Source: an uncultured Clostridia bacterium
GTDB lineage: Bacteria; Bacillota; Clostridia; Christensenellales; Borkfalkiaceae
Length of the DNA stretch: 64,000 nt
Direction: 5' to 3'
Assembly (NCBI GenBank): GCA_934796775.1
Contig: CAKVPH010000008.1
Location: 1-64,000, forward strand
The notes beneath the pieces were generated by a model. It saw only the letters and a program-made list of their open reading frames with translations, was not told the DNA's origin and ran no database searches. Each line of letters begins with the position of its first letter. Position 1 is the stretch's first letter. Shown one piece after another: positions 53,040-61,644 of this stretch. Made by a program: the position numbers and the translations under genes.

Positions 53040-54146
53040 TTATTCAAAAGTTTGCGCAACTTTTTGCAAAAAGTTGCGGATCGTAAGATGTTGCGGACAG
53101 ACTCTTTCACACTTGCCGCATTTAATGCAATCGCTTGCTTTGCCGTGACCTTTCGAAACGTAATTGTTGTAATAGACGTGGCCGTTGCTTCGTCCGTCGA
53201 GTCGTTTGTCTTCATTGAGAAGCGCAAAATATTCGGGTATCGCTATTTTTTTCGGGCAACCGTCCACACAATAACGGCAAGCCGTACAAGGCACGGCGGT
53301 CGCATTATTAATGGTTTCCGCAGCGGTTTTCACAAGTTCGTTTTCTTTGTCCGACAGTGGAATAAAGTTTTCCATATAGGAAATATTGTCCGCAACCTGT
53401 TCTTCCGTTGACATTCCGGAAAGAACCGTCATTACGTTTTCAAGGCTTGCCGCATATCGTATTCCCCAAGACGCAATCGACGCCCGCGTATTGAACTCCG
53501 TATACGCAGATTTTACTTTTTCGGGGACGTTTACGAGCGCGCCGCCTTTGAGCGGCTCCATTACGATAACGGGCACGTTATGTTTCGTTGCGACTTCGTA
53601 ACACGCTCTCGCTTCAATGGTGGGGCTGTCCCAATCGAGATAGTTTATTTGCAGTTGAACGTATTCGGCTTCGGGGTGTTCGCAAAGAATTTGATCCAAA
53701 AGTTTTGAATTGTCGTGATAGGAGAACCCGATGTGCTTTATAAAACCTTGCTCTTTCTTTTTTGCAATAAACCCGAAAGCGTCCAGTTTTTGCACCTTTG
53801 CATACTGCGCGGCATTCAGAGCGTGAAGCCAATAATAATCGATATAATCAACGCCGAGTCGGTTTAATTGCTCGTTGAAAATACGTTCCATATCGTCGGA
53901 CGTATTTACGATAAACATAGGCATTTTCGTCGTAATCGTAAACTTATCCCGGGAATATCTTTCCACAACCGCATGCTTTACGGCTTCTTCGCTTTTTCCG
54001 CCGTGATAGACGTAGGCAGTATCGAAATATGTAAAACCTTTGGCAAGAAATTCATCCGCCATTTTTTCAAATCGAGAGATATCGATATTCGCATAATCGC
54101 CGTTTATTACGGGCAATCTCATACATCCGAAACCTAATTTTTTCAT
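53040..54146 (-). CDS. Aldo/keto reductase with C-terminal 4Fe-4S ferredoxin domain
   Basis: The 368-residue product has the reductase tetrad Asp42, Tyr47, Lys74, His108 and two clusters: Cys287-290-293-297 (PCTACRYCVDGCP) and Cys340-343-346-350 (CIKCGKCERVCP), the common iron-sulfur type of the family in anaerobes. It should couple NAD(P)H or ferredoxin electrons to a carbonyl in the cytoplasm. Its ribosome site lies at the very end of the DUF1893 gene. Confidence 0.95.
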   Translation of the reverse strand: MKKLGFGCMRLPVINGDYANIDISRFEKMADEFLAKGFTYFDTAYVYHGGKSEEAVKHAVVERYSRDKFTITTKMPMFIVNTSDDMERIFNEQLNRLGVDYIDYYWLHALNAAQYAKVQKLDAFGFIAKKKEQGFIKHIGFSYHDNSKLLDQILCEHPEAEYVQLQINYLDWDSPTIEARACYEVATKHNVPVIVMEPLKGGALVNVPEKVKSAYTEFNTRASIASWGIRYAASLENVMTVLSGMSTEEQVADNISYMENFIPLSDKENELVKTAAETINNATAVPCTACRYCVDGCPKKIAIPEYFALLNEDKRLDGRSNGHVYYNNYVSKGHGKASDCIKCGKCERVCPQHLTIRNFLQKVAQTFE

Positions 54147-54147
54147 A

Positions 54148-54573
54148 TTACACCTCGCTTTTTATCATTAAAATTTGTTTTTGTTTCAACGCGACGAACG
54201 CGTCGTCCGGATTGTCTATATCCACTACGGTTTGTTCCATAGGACACATCCCGGTGCCTGAACGGTTGATAATCTTATCGGCTATTGTCCCGTAAGCGAA
54301 AGGAATGCGGTATTTTCGGAAAATGTCTATCGCGCTTTCGCTTATGACTTCCGCATAGACTTCTTTTACTTTTCCTTTTACCATCAACAATGCCGCCGCT
54401 TTTCCGACCACTTTATCCGCAACGCTTGCGCCGCAAAGCAAATCGTGGTTATCCGACAAAATCGAAAGAAGAGTTTTTATTCCACGCTCGTTATACGTTT
54501 GTGCGGTATCGCCGCAAACAATCGCCAAAGTGTGATTTTCGAGCCTTTTCCGAGCCTTATCGAGCGTCGTCAT
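54148..54573 (-). CDS. DUF1893 domain protein
   Basis: The 141-residue product matches DUF1893: ARKRLENHTLAIVCGDTAQTY, RGIKTLLSIL, GASVADKVVGKAAALLMV, and TGMCPMEQTV. It resembles cytidine-deaminase-like folds with a Cys, but the function is not known. It overlaps the ECF S-component gene by 17 bases, which ties it to that transporter. Confidence 0.85.
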   Translation of the reverse strand: MTTLDKARKRLENHTLAIVCGDTAQTYNERGIKTLLSILSDNHDLLCGASVADKVVGKAAALLMVKGKVKEVYAEVISESAIDIFRKYRIPFAYGTIADKIINRSGTGMCPMEQTVVDIDNPDDAFVALKQKQILMIKSEV

Positions 54574-55123
54574 TTTTAATTACCTTTGCAAGAATAATCA
54601 CGATAACGGGAACGATAATCGCCTGCACGTAAAGTCCGATAAGTCCGGCTTGAATAACGTTCCGGATTGCCGTTATATTTTGTCCCGCTATAAGACCGGA
54701 AATAACGTTTACCGTTCTGCCGCACAGTTGAGCGACGATTACCGCAGGAAAAGCGTAAAGCGAATTTTGCGTGATTTTTTTAGCAAACAAACCGCTTACC
54801 AATCCGAACACGGCAAGTTCAAGAGCCATAAAAGGCAATCTTCCGAGCGCGGGCATAGCGTTTCCGAGCGCAAGCGTGGTAAAGCCGTAACTAAGTACGG
54901 GCGATAAAATACCTACGCCCAAGCCCCACATATAACCGAGCAGACATCCCGAAAGCAAGACCGGCAAAAACATAGGAAGCCACGTAATTCCCGCCGACGC
55001 ACCGACGGCAATATGTGCAAGTTGCGGCAGAGCAACGGCAAGAATTATGCACAAAAGCGATACCGCGCTTTTAATAGTGATATGGATTTTTACCGTAAAT
55101 CTTTCCAATACTGCATCTAACAT
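54557..55123 (-). CDS. ECF transporter S component (vitamin-type ligand unknown)
   Basis: From the ATG 6 bases after AAGGAG the product is 188 residues with about six membrane segments (PVLLSGCLLGYMWGLGVGILSP, MALELAVFGLVSGLFAKK). This fits S components that bind vitamins or precursors and share a separate A/A'/T module. No ECF ATPase genes are seen. A flavin or nicotinamide-type ligand would suit the operon, but that is a guess. Confidence 0.8.
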   Translation of the reverse strand: MLDAVLERFTVKIHITIKSAVSLLCIILAVALPQLAHIAVGASAGITWLPMFLPVLLSGCLLGYMWGLGVGILSPVLSYGFTTLALGNAMPALGRLPFMALELAVFGLVSGLFAKKITQNSLYAFPAVIVAQLCGRTVNVISGLIAGQNITAIRNVIQAGLIGLYVQAIIVPVIVIILAKVIKNDDAR

Positions 55124-55172
55124 AAAAAACTCCTTTTTCATTTTTATTTTAATTTTTTTATTCCGCGTAATT

Positions 55173-56024
55173 TTAATCCGCAGGGGTGAAAGCAGACAAA
55201 TGCGCTTCCTGTTCTTTCAGGTTAAGAGTGAAATATCTCTTGCCGCAATCGAGTTTTTCTATTTTTGCCATTTCTTCGTCCGTAAGTTCAAAATCGAAAA
55301 TGTCGATATTGTCTTTCATATGCTGCGAGTTGGTAGACTTCGGAAATACGATATTGCCTTCCTGAACGTGCCAACGCAAAATAATCTGTACGGGCGTTTT
55401 GCGATACTTTTTGCCGAGTTCGACAAATATCGGCTCGTTCAGTAGTGTCGGATCGCCGTGTCCGAGCGGATACCAGCTTTCAATAACCGTTCCGTAAGGC
55501 GCAAGTTTCATTTTTAGATCGTGCTGAGCGAAATAAGGGTGGCATTCCACCTGAATAACGGACGGCTTGGTTTCTGCGTGAAGCAGAAAATCGTCGAGAT
55601 TTTCATTGAAATTGCTTATTCCTATCGATTTTACCAAACCGAGGGCGACAGCGCGTTCCATATCTTTCCATGCACCGACGTAATCGCCGAACTGCTGATG
55701 CAACAAAAGCAAGTCAATGTACGGAGTATCGAGTCTGTCAAGCATTTTCGATATCGCTTTCATCGTTTTGCCTTCGCCGTACTCGCTCGGCCACAGTTTG
55801 GACGTTATCCAGAGTTCTTCTCGCGCAATACCGCTCTTTTTTACTGCCGAACCCACGCCGCGCTCGTTCTGATACGCATGCGCGGTATCGATATGGCGGT
55901 ATCCGATTTCCAAGGCTTTAAGACAGGCTTTTTCCGTTTCTTCGTCGCTGCGTATCATATATACGCCGAGACCGAATTGCGGAATTTTGTTTCCGTCGTT
56001 AAGTGTAATGTGGTTTTGTTTCAT
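55173..56024 (-). CDS. Aldo/keto reductase
   Basis: The 283-residue cytoplasmic enzyme has tetrad Asp46, Tyr51, Lys76, His109 (DTAHAYQNE, ITSKLW, LLLHQQ) and the NADPH site IVFPKSTNS. It should reduce a carbonyl with NADPH. It is the second gene of the redox operon, and a lipoprotein homologue is the last gene. Confidence 0.95.
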   Translation of the reverse strand: MKQNHITLNDGNKIPQFGLGVYMIRSDEETEKACLKALEIGYRHIDTAHAYQNERGVGSAVKKSGIAREELWITSKLWPSEYGEGKTMKAISKMLDRLDTPYIDLLLLHQQFGDYVGAWKDMERAVALGLVKSIGISNFNENLDDFLLHAETKPSVIQVECHPYFAQHDLKMKLAPYGTVIESWYPLGHGDPTLLNEPIFVELGKKYRKTPVQIILRWHVQEGNIVFPKSTNSQHMKDNIDIFDFELTDEEMAKIEKLDCGKRYFTLNLKEQEAHLSAFTPAD

Positions 56025-56043
56025 AATTTTGCGCTCCTTTTAT

Positions 56044-56562
56044 TTATTTTTTTATTTCGTTTTTCGCCCAGATTTTAATCTGTTCGACGCTATCCTGTGT
56101 TTTATGTCCGATAACGCTTAATCCGTCCGAAACGTCCGCGCCTTTACAAATGCTTTTTATATCTCTCACGCTCGAACCGAGACCGCTACCTTCGTTGGTG
56201 CAGAACGGAAAAATTTTTTTGTCCGACCAATCGTATTTTTCAAGAAATGTGAACACAGCCATGGGCATCGTCCCCCACCAGTTCGGAAAGCCGACGAACA
56301 CGTTATCGTATTCGCTGAAATTTTCCGGATAAGATTGCAATTCGGGACGCGCGTTTTCGCGGAGTTCCGACCGCGCCACGTCAATGCAGGCGTAATAATC
56401 TTCGGGATAGTCTTTGACCGTTTTGATTTCAAACAAGTCGCCGCCGACCTCTTCTTTGATGAATTCCGCAGCAATCCCCGTGTTGCCTTTCGTCAGATTT
56501 TTAATCGCGCCGTTATAATAGTTTTGTCCTTTTCGGGAATAGTAAATAATCAGATTTTTCAT
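56044..56562 (-). CDS. Flavodoxin family protein
   Basis: The 172-residue cytoplasmic protein has flavodoxin-4 features (LIIYYSRKGQNYYNG, NTGIAAEFIKEEV, VFVGFPNWWGTMPMAVF, PFCTNEGSGLG). It is the first gene of the redox operon, with an AAGGAG site. The lipoprotein flavodoxin at 52-53 kb shares its motif order. Confidence 0.9.
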   Translation of the reverse strand: MKNLIIYYSRKGQNYYNGAIKNLTKGNTGIAAEFIKEEVGGDLFEIKTVKDYPEDYYACIDVARSELRENARPELQSYPENFSEYDNVFVGFPNWWGTMPMAVFTFLEKYDWSDKKIFPFCTNEGSGLGSSVRDIKSICKGADVSDGLSVIGHKTQDSVEQIKIWAKNEIKK

Positions 56563-56600
56563 AAAAACTCCTTGCTTTTTTATTGAAAACGAATTATAAT

Positions 56601-56695
56601 GTAACTGTGGTTACTTATCTGCTTTCGAGTGTAGTATACCACGGCGAAACAGTTTTGTAACGGACAGTTAAGCAGACTACGTTACTTATGTAACG
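56601..56695. promoter_or_regulatory. Divergent promoter region with two palindromic TetR-type operators
   Basis: Operators GTAAC-TGTG-GTTAC (56601-56614) and CGTTAC-TTAT-GTAACG (56680-56695) flank a minus-strand promoter: TTACAA (56660-56655), 16 bp, TATACT (56638-56633). They use the same half-sites in opposite order and probably bind the adjacent TetR protein. Confidence 0.65.
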
Positions 56696-56732
56696 AAAAT
56701 TGCGGAATAGTTACTTAAAAGGAATAAATGAT

Positions 56733-57284
56733 ATGATTTTGACGGGGAAAGAAGATTTAAGAGTGCAAAAAACGGTGTCTGCCATTCGTGAAGCCTTTGA
56801 AGAATTGCTTTGCGAAAAAGACTATGATAAAATAACCGTAACCGAACTTGCCGCAAGAGCGAGAATCAATAAAAAGACGTTTTACGCCTATTATAACGAT
56901 TTAGACGACGTGCTTGCGGAAATGCAGGAAGAATTATCCCGAAAATATATCGAGCGGACAAAAGGTTTGCGAAGATTGAAAGACGCGGCACAAATAACGC
57001 GTGAGTTTTTCACTTTTTCGGCAGAACAAGGCTTAGCTTACGAAAAAATCACCTACGGCGGAAGTTATACGCTCAATCACATTCGCGGGCAGATGATGAA
57101 AAAGGTGGCAAGCGAAGCCGTGCCGAACGCCGACGAAAAGGAACAAATGGCTTTAGCGTTTATGCGCGCCGCAACTCTTGAAATATATAAATTCTGGATA
57201 GACGGCGGGAAAAGTATTCCGCTCGAAGAAATTATAAATATGACGATTTCTCTTATTTGCAAAGGCATCGACGGAACAATATAA
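56733..57284 (+). CDS. TetR-family regulator of the redox operon
   Basis: From the ATG after AAAGGA the product is 183 residues with an N-terminal helix-turn-helix (KTVSAIREAFEELLCEKDYDKITVTELAARARINKKTFYAYYNDLDD) read as short motifs DYDKITVTELAARA and KKTFYAYYND, and a helical sensor domain. Divergent placement and the shared palindromes between the genes indicate that it represses the flavodoxin/reductase operon. Confidence 0.9.
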   Translation: MILTGKEDLRVQKTVSAIREAFEELLCEKDYDKITVTELAARARINKKTFYAYYNDLDDVLAEMQEELSRKYIERTKGLRRLKDAAQITREFFTFSAEQGLAYEKITYGGSYTLNHIRGQMMKKVASEAVPNADEKEQMALAFMRAATLEIYKFWIDGGKSIPLEEIINMTISLICKGIDGTI

Positions 57285-57308
57285 TTTATCCATATCTTTC
57301 TTTATAGC

Positions 57309-57340
57309 AAAAGGCTCACGGAAAACTCCGCGAGCCTTTT
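57309..57340 (+). terminator. Terminator after the TetR gene
   Basis: AAAAGGCTC with GAGCCTTTT and CGG with CCG pair with one internal mismatch, followed by TTG. Confidence 0.8.
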
Positions 57341-57430
57341 TGTCATCGTCTGAAAGCGCGATTCTAAATTTAATTTTAATAATTCCCTATGGGAACTGCG
57401 CTTTGCTGGGAGTTTTTTTCTTTTATTCAA

Positions 57431-57490
57431 CTGTACGCATTTTGAACGAACTGTACGCACTTTTTGAGGAGTGTACGCAAATTGTATCAA
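57431..57490. repeat. Iteron-like TGTACGCA repeats at exact 20-bp spacing
   Basis: TGTACGCA occurs at 57432, 57452 and 57472, each 20 bp apart, then CAAATTGTATCAA (57478-57490). The last 13-mer is the inverse of TTGATACAATTTG at 50726-50738. Repeated end motifs of this kind occur in IS21-family ends, but no transposase gene is present. The 57285-57590 gap has no gene. Confidence 0.6.
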
Positions 57491-57517
57491 TATAGGTAAT
57501 CACACACAAAAAAATAC

Positions 57518-57546
57518 ATCGCACATTTTTGTGCGGTGCCTTTTTG
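57518..57546 (+). terminator. Terminator-like hairpin related to that of tRNA-Pro
   Basis: CATCGCAC and GTGCGGTG pair over 8 bp with loop ATTTTT and are followed by CCTTTTT; the flanking sequence resembles 50397-50434. Confidence 0.55.
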
Positions 57547-57590
57547 GTGTATATGGCATTTTACAATGGTTTTATTAAGAGCCTTAAATA

Positions 57591-58220
57591 TTATATTGAT
57601 TTTGTAAGTTCTTCGATATTTCCCGACTGAATAGCAGGTATATTGCGTTTGATTTTTTCTTCGTCCCACTCCCACCAACGCAAATTTTGTAATTTATTTA
57701 TCGTTTGGTCGTCAAAACGTTTGCGTATTTGCTTAGCGGGAACGCCGCCTACTATAGTGTAAGGCGGAACGTCTTTGGTAACTACCGCGCGCGCGGCAAT
57801 AATTGCTCCGTCGCCTATGGTTACGCCCGATAAAATCACAGCTTCGTAACCTATCCATACGTCGTTACCGATTATTATATCGCCTTTGTTGTCCCAAGCG
57901 TTACTAATGTCTTTTGAGTCCAGATTCCATTCTTCAAAAAAAATAGGGAACGGATAAGTCGAAAGCGAATTTAAAGTGTGGTTTGCACTTGTAAACAAAA
58001 ATTTTGCGCCGCACGCAATCGAGCAAAATTTACCTATTTTCAATTTGTCGCCGTTTACGGGATAATGATATAATACGTTGTTTTTTTCAAACTCGCGCGG
58101 GTCGTTTACAAAGTCGTTGTAAATGGTAAAATCTCCTATCTCTACGTTTTTGCCCGTTATAACGTTTTTAAGGTAAACGGTCTGATTGTCGTGGCTTCTG
58201 GGGTAAACTATATCTTTCAT
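57591..58220 (-). CDS. CatB/Vat-type O-acetyltransferase (left-handed beta-helix)
   Basis: From the ATG after GCGGAG the product is 209 residues. Hexapeptide features (IGKFCSIACGAKFLF, SANHTLNS with the catalytic His, IIIGNDVWIGYEAVILSGVTIGDGAIIAARAVVTKDVPPY, VGGVPAKQIRKRF) place it with xenobiotic acetyltransferases that acetylate chloramphenicol or streptogramins, though sugar or unknown targets are equally possible. It follows the GNAT gene by 4 bp. Confidence 0.9.
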   Translation of the reverse strand: MKDIVYPRSHDNQTVYLKNVITGKNVEIGDFTIYNDFVNDPREFEKNNVLYHYPVNGDKLKIGKFCSIACGAKFLFTSANHTLNSLSTYPFPIFFEEWNLDSKDISNAWDNKGDIIIGNDVWIGYEAVILSGVTIGDGAIIAARAVVTKDVPPYTIVGGVPAKQIRKRFDDQTINKLQNLRWWEWDEEKIKRNIPAIQSGNIEELTKSI

Positions 58221-58224
58221 AAAA

Positions 58225-58860
58225 TCACTCCGCAAATAATTGTCCTTCAAGGCGAAGTTTTTCCTTTTTGGTAAAAGTTGCGTCATATTCGTTAAACGCG
58301 TCGGCATTTTTTTCGCAAACAAAATATCCTTCGGGATCTTTATAAGTTCCGCTTATTCCGTCCAAAAAGCCGTTTTTCAGGTCCTTAACAAGAAAGTATT
58401 CGGCAGAAGGATCGTCGGCATATCTTATGCCTTTTGTAAGTGCGGGAACAAAACCCGACTTTCCGTAAAAATCAATGTTTCCCGTAATAAACAGCGCGCC
58501 TGCGCCTGCCTCTTTTGCTTGTTCCATAGAGTAGTCGAGCAGTATTTTCCCGTAGCCTTTGCGCTTGAATGCAGGGGCAATGGAGATAGGCCCGAACGTC
58601 ATAGCGGGAAGTTTTGTTCCGTCGTCGCAATCTATTTTCGAACGAACGTAAATAACTTGTCCTATCATTTCGCCGTTTAACTCCATTACGAAATCGAGTT
58701 CTTTAACGAACGCGGGATCGTTGCGGAAACAATGCAGAACGTAGTGTTCCTGCGCGCCCGGGCGATACACGTTCCAGAACGCTTCTCTCGTTAAATTTTC
58801 GGTAGTTCTAAAATCTTTTGGTTCTTCCGTGCGTATTAAAAGTTGTTCTTTATTTGTCAT
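58225..58860 (-). CDS. GNAT-family N-acetyltransferase
   Basis: The 211-residue product has a GNAT core with the acetyl-CoA loop (PISIAPAFKRKGYGKILLDYSMEQAKEAGAGALFI seen as IAPAFKRKGYG and LLDYSMEQA), then FYGKSGFVPA. The substrate is unknown. Its start overlaps the DUF998 stop by 11 bases. Confidence 0.9.
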   Translation of the reverse strand: MTNKEQLLIRTEEPKDFRTTENLTREAFWNVYRPGAQEHYVLHCFRNDPAFVKELDFVMELNGEMIGQVIYVRSKIDCDDGTKLPAMTFGPISIAPAFKRKGYGKILLDYSMEQAKEAGAGALFITGNIDFYGKSGFVPALTKGIRYADDPSAEYFLVKDLKNGFLDGISGTYKDPEGYFVCEKNADAFNEYDATFTKKEKLRLEGQLFAE

Positions 58861-59503
58861 TTTCTGATTCTCCGGTATTTGTATTCGAATTGTTTAAGTA
58901 AAGGTGTATGCCGAGGGCGGCATTAAAACCCGTCGCCGCAAAAACGCTGAAACGTTCAACAACGCCAAAGTAGCTTGCGGGAACGATTTTCATTCCGAGC
59001 GCGCCCACAAGCATCATCGCAAGTGCAACCGCGGCGCAGATTGCGTAAGAGCGGCTTGTTTTATCTTTTGCTCCGGCAATTATAATCGTCGTCAGCGACG
59101 CGATGGATAAAAGTACGACTATAACGGTAACGACCATATGCATAATATCCTGAAACGTTCCCGCATAGCCGCTGTCGGAAAGCGGAAACGCTCTGTACCC
59201 AACTGCCGAAATCCATTCCATTAAAGCAAAAGCATATACGCCCGTTTTTAGCAATTTGTTTTTGTTGCTTTGTATTCCTATGCATACCACCGTAACGCAA
59301 ACTACTTCGCACGCATTATAAAGCGCGCTTAGTTGGTTCCATAATGCAAGAGAGGGTGCGTTCGCCGCGCTCAGGTCGCTTACCGCCTGGGCCAGTCGGT
59401 TATATCCGGGATAGGCAAGCGGCGAAAATATAACCGCCGCCGCGTACGAGAGAAAACTGACTATTCCGAGTAGTCCTAATTTTTGTATCAATGTTTTTTT
59501 CAT
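58850..59503 (-). CDS. DUF998 integral membrane protein
   Basis: The 217-residue product has about six hydrophobic segments and the DUF998 pattern (LSYAAAVIFSPLAYPGYNRLAQAVSDLSA, FPLSDSGYAGTFQDIMHM). The function is unknown. Its ATG overlaps the stop of the TetR gene (ATGA), so it is the likely regulated partner. Confidence 0.85.
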   Translation of the reverse strand: MKKTLIQKLGLLGIVSFLSYAAAVIFSPLAYPGYNRLAQAVSDLSAANAPSLALWNQLSALYNACEVVCVTVVCIGIQSNKNKLLKTGVYAFALMEWISAVGYRAFPLSDSGYAGTFQDIMHMVVTVIVVLLSIASLTTIIIAGAKDKTSRSYAICAAVALAMMLVGALGMKIVPASYFGVVERFSVFAATGFNAALGIHLYLNNSNTNTGESENDK

Positions 59504-60138
59504 TTGCTTTTGCCTTCCGCAATATTAAACGTGTTAAAAAACAGTCTGACGTGCGCGTCAAGTTTTTCAAGACATTCGTTTTCTCTTTCGGGGTGTCTGT
59601 CGCATACGCCCAAAAGAGTGATGATCGGCGCAACGTATAAAAGTGCGAGCGTATCCGGGTTTTCGTCTTTTATTATTCCAAACCCTATAAGATTTCGAAA
59701 AATCTCCGCGTGATAATCAATCATACGGGTAATATAACGCTCAGTATACAAATTTGCAAGCTCGGTAGAGCGAAATTGTTCTATGGTCATCATTTTTCTG
59801 AACCTGCAAATAGTCTGGTCGTGCAAAGAATAACAAAAAATCTGTTTTACTTTTTCTGAAAGGGCTTTTTCCGATATATTTTCAAAAATGTGAACGTCTT
59901 TTTTCACGTCCTGAACGTGAATACTTATTTTATCGGTGTCGCTTTCATAACGCTTTGCAACGTATTCGACTATCGCGTTAAAAATCTCTTGCTTACTTTT
60001 AAAATGGTTATAAAGCGACGGGGCTTTTATTCCCACAGCCTCCGCAATTTCGCCAACGCCTACCGAATCGTACCCGTTTTTTGAAAACAGATCCAGTGCG
60101 GTATCAATAATCTTTTGCTTTGTGTTCTCTATCTTCAT
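59500..60138 (-). CDS. TetR-family regulator
   Basis: From the ATG after AGAGG the product is 212 residues with a TetR helix-turn-helix (IIDTALDLFSKNGYDSVGV, IAEAVGIKAPSLYNHFKSK) and a helical sensor domain. It starts an operon with DUF998, GNAT and the acetyltransferase, with 4- to 11-base overlaps, and probably represses it through the palindrome just upstream. Confidence 0.9.
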   Translation of the reverse strand: MKIENTKQKIIDTALDLFSKNGYDSVGVGEIAEAVGIKAPSLYNHFKSKQEIFNAIVEYVAKRYESDTDKISIHVQDVKKDVHIFENISEKALSEKVKQIFCYSLHDQTICRFRKMMTIEQFRSTELANLYTERYITRMIDYHAEIFRNLIGFGIIKDENPDTLALLYVAPIITLLGVCDRHPERENECLEKLDAHVRLFFNTFNIAEGKSK

Positions 60139-60151
60139 ACAACCTCTACTA

Positions 60152-60167
60152 ACTAACATTCGTTAGT
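60152..60167. promoter_or_regulatory. TetR-type operator
   Basis: ACTAAC-ATTC-GTTAGT, a perfect 6-bp-arm palindrome, lies 14 bp before the TetR start codon. Confidence 0.7.
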
Positions 60168-60310
60168 ATGATTATATGCGCTATTATTTTTTTTGTCAAC
60201 GTATTTTTGCGGCGTTTGAAAATAAATGCAATATTTTTTTTGTTTAATGTTTTAAAGTGGCTTAATATTAAATTTTAAGGCATACGAAATTTTTTTTAAA
60301 AAATTCAAAG

Positions 60311-60339
60311 TTGACTTTTTATTATTAAAATGATATAAT
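60311..60339 (+). promoter_or_regulatory. Promoter of galactokinase
   Basis: TTGACT (60311-60316) and TATAAT (60334-60339) are separated by 17 bp; the leader is about 75 nt. Confidence 0.8.
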
Positions 60340-60419
60340 GAGTCAGTCGTTTGTAATTTTTTATAAGCGGCTGATATTTAAAAATAAACTGTCGGCAGTA
60401 GCCGGTTGAAGGTCTGATT

Positions 60420-61532
60420 ATGAACTACGATTATAAAGTTGCCGCATCGGGCAGGGTAAATATTATAGGCGAGCATATCGATTATTGCGGCGGAAAGGTT
60501 TTCCCCGCGGCGTTATCGCTTAAAAATTACGTTTACGTTAAACCTAACGGCACAAATAAAATAAACCTTGAATGGACTACTACCGATTTTAAAGTGTCGC
60601 TTGATATAAACGAGCTTGAAAAATACGCCGACTTAAAATACGGTAATTATCAGGCGGGTTGTGCGCTTATCCGGAAAAACGCAGGGCATAAACTTCTTGG
60701 CTGCGATATGTTGCAGGATTGCCGCGTTCCGTTTGGCAGCGGACTTTCCTCAAGTGCCGCAATAGAAGTTTCCACGCTCGCCGCACTTGCAACCATTGCA
60801 GATGAAAAAATCGATAAAAAAGAGATTGCATTGCTTGCTCAAAAGGCTGAAAGGGAATACGCAAAAGTAAATTGCGGTATAATGGATCAATACGCTTCTG
60901 CAAACGGGCTTAAAAATCACGCAATGCTGCTCGACTGCAAAAAGATCGAGCATGAGTTTGTTCCGTTTGACTTAAAAGATTATACGCTCGTTATTACAAA
61001 TTGTAATAAACCGCATAATCTTGTGGAAAGTAAATATAACGAAAGGCGTAGTGAAACGGAAGAAGCTTTAAAAGTATTCAAAACTGTTTCAAACGTAGAA
61101 TGCCTTGCCGAAGTTACTCCGCAAATCTTTAAAAAATACAAAAATTTGTTGCAAGGTAAAATTAAGGATAGAGCCGAACACGTCGTTTATGAATGCGAAC
61201 GGGTAGATAACGCAGTAAAAGCTTTAAAAAACGGCGATATTTTGTCGCTTGGCAATATTTTAAACGAATCGCACGAATCGCTTAAAAACAAGTACGAAGT
61301 AACCGGCAGAGAGCTGGACGTTTTAGCAGAAACGGCGCAAAGTTTTCCCGCCTGCGTCGGCAGCAGAATGACGGGCGGCGGCTTTGGCGGCTGCACGATT
61401 TCAATCGTTAAAAAAGATGGTGTGGAAGAATTTAAAAAATACGTAGGCGAAAATTACGAACGCAAAATCGGCTACAAAGCTTCTTTTTACGAAAGTTTAA
61501 TCGACGACGGAATTACGATAGAAAAATTATAA
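60420..61532 (+). CDS. galK: Galactokinase
   Basis: The 370-residue GHMP kinase phosphorylates galactose at C1 with ATP (Leloir pathway). Motifs: GRVNIIGEHIDY (11-22, sugar binding), PFGSGLSSSAA (104-114, ATP loop), GIMDQYAS with catalytic Asp156, and SRMTGGGFGGC near the C-terminus. It is slightly short of the usual 380-390 residues. It is monocistronic with its own promoter and terminator; galT and galE are not in the window. Confidence 0.95.
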   Translation: MNYDYKVAASGRVNIIGEHIDYCGGKVFPAALSLKNYVYVKPNGTNKINLEWTTTDFKVSLDINELEKYADLKYGNYQAGCALIRKNAGHKLLGCDMLQDCRVPFGSGLSSSAAIEVSTLAALATIADEKIDKKEIALLAQKAEREYAKVNCGIMDQYASANGLKNHAMLLDCKKIEHEFVPFDLKDYTLVITNCNKPHNLVESKYNERRSETEEALKVFKTVSNVECLAEVTPQIFKKYKNLLQGKIKDRAEHVVYECERVDNAVKALKNGDILSLGNILNESHESLKNKYEVTGRELDVLAETAQSFPACVGSRMTGGGFGGCTISIVKKDGVEEFKKYVGENYERKIGYKASFYESLIDDGITIEKL

Positions 61533-61535
61533 AAT

Positions 61536-61577
61536 AAAAAAACAGGAGCAAAAAATAAAACTTGCCCCTGTTTTTTT
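61536..61577 (+). terminator. Intrinsic terminator after galK
   Basis: AAAAAACAGG and CCTGTTTTTT pair, extended by GCAA/TTGC past one mismatch, followed by T residues. Confidence 0.8.
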
Positions 61578-61603
61578 GTGTTCTCCGCCATAAAGAAAAA
61601 TAT

Positions 61604-61632
61604 GCGATAATCAACTTATAGGCGGACTTTTT
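61604..61632 (+). repeat. Dispersed 29-nt intergenic element, copy D
   Basis: GCGATAATCAACTTATAG followed by GCGGACTTTTTT. It lies between the convergent galK and unknown membrane-protein genes. Confidence 0.8.
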
Positions 61633-61644
61633 TAGTTTTTTGTT

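Noticed and set aside
55521..56078. 185-codon plus-strand frame opposite an aldo/keto reductase.
   Set aside because: The minus-strand enzyme has an intact catalytic tetrad; the plus frame has no family features.
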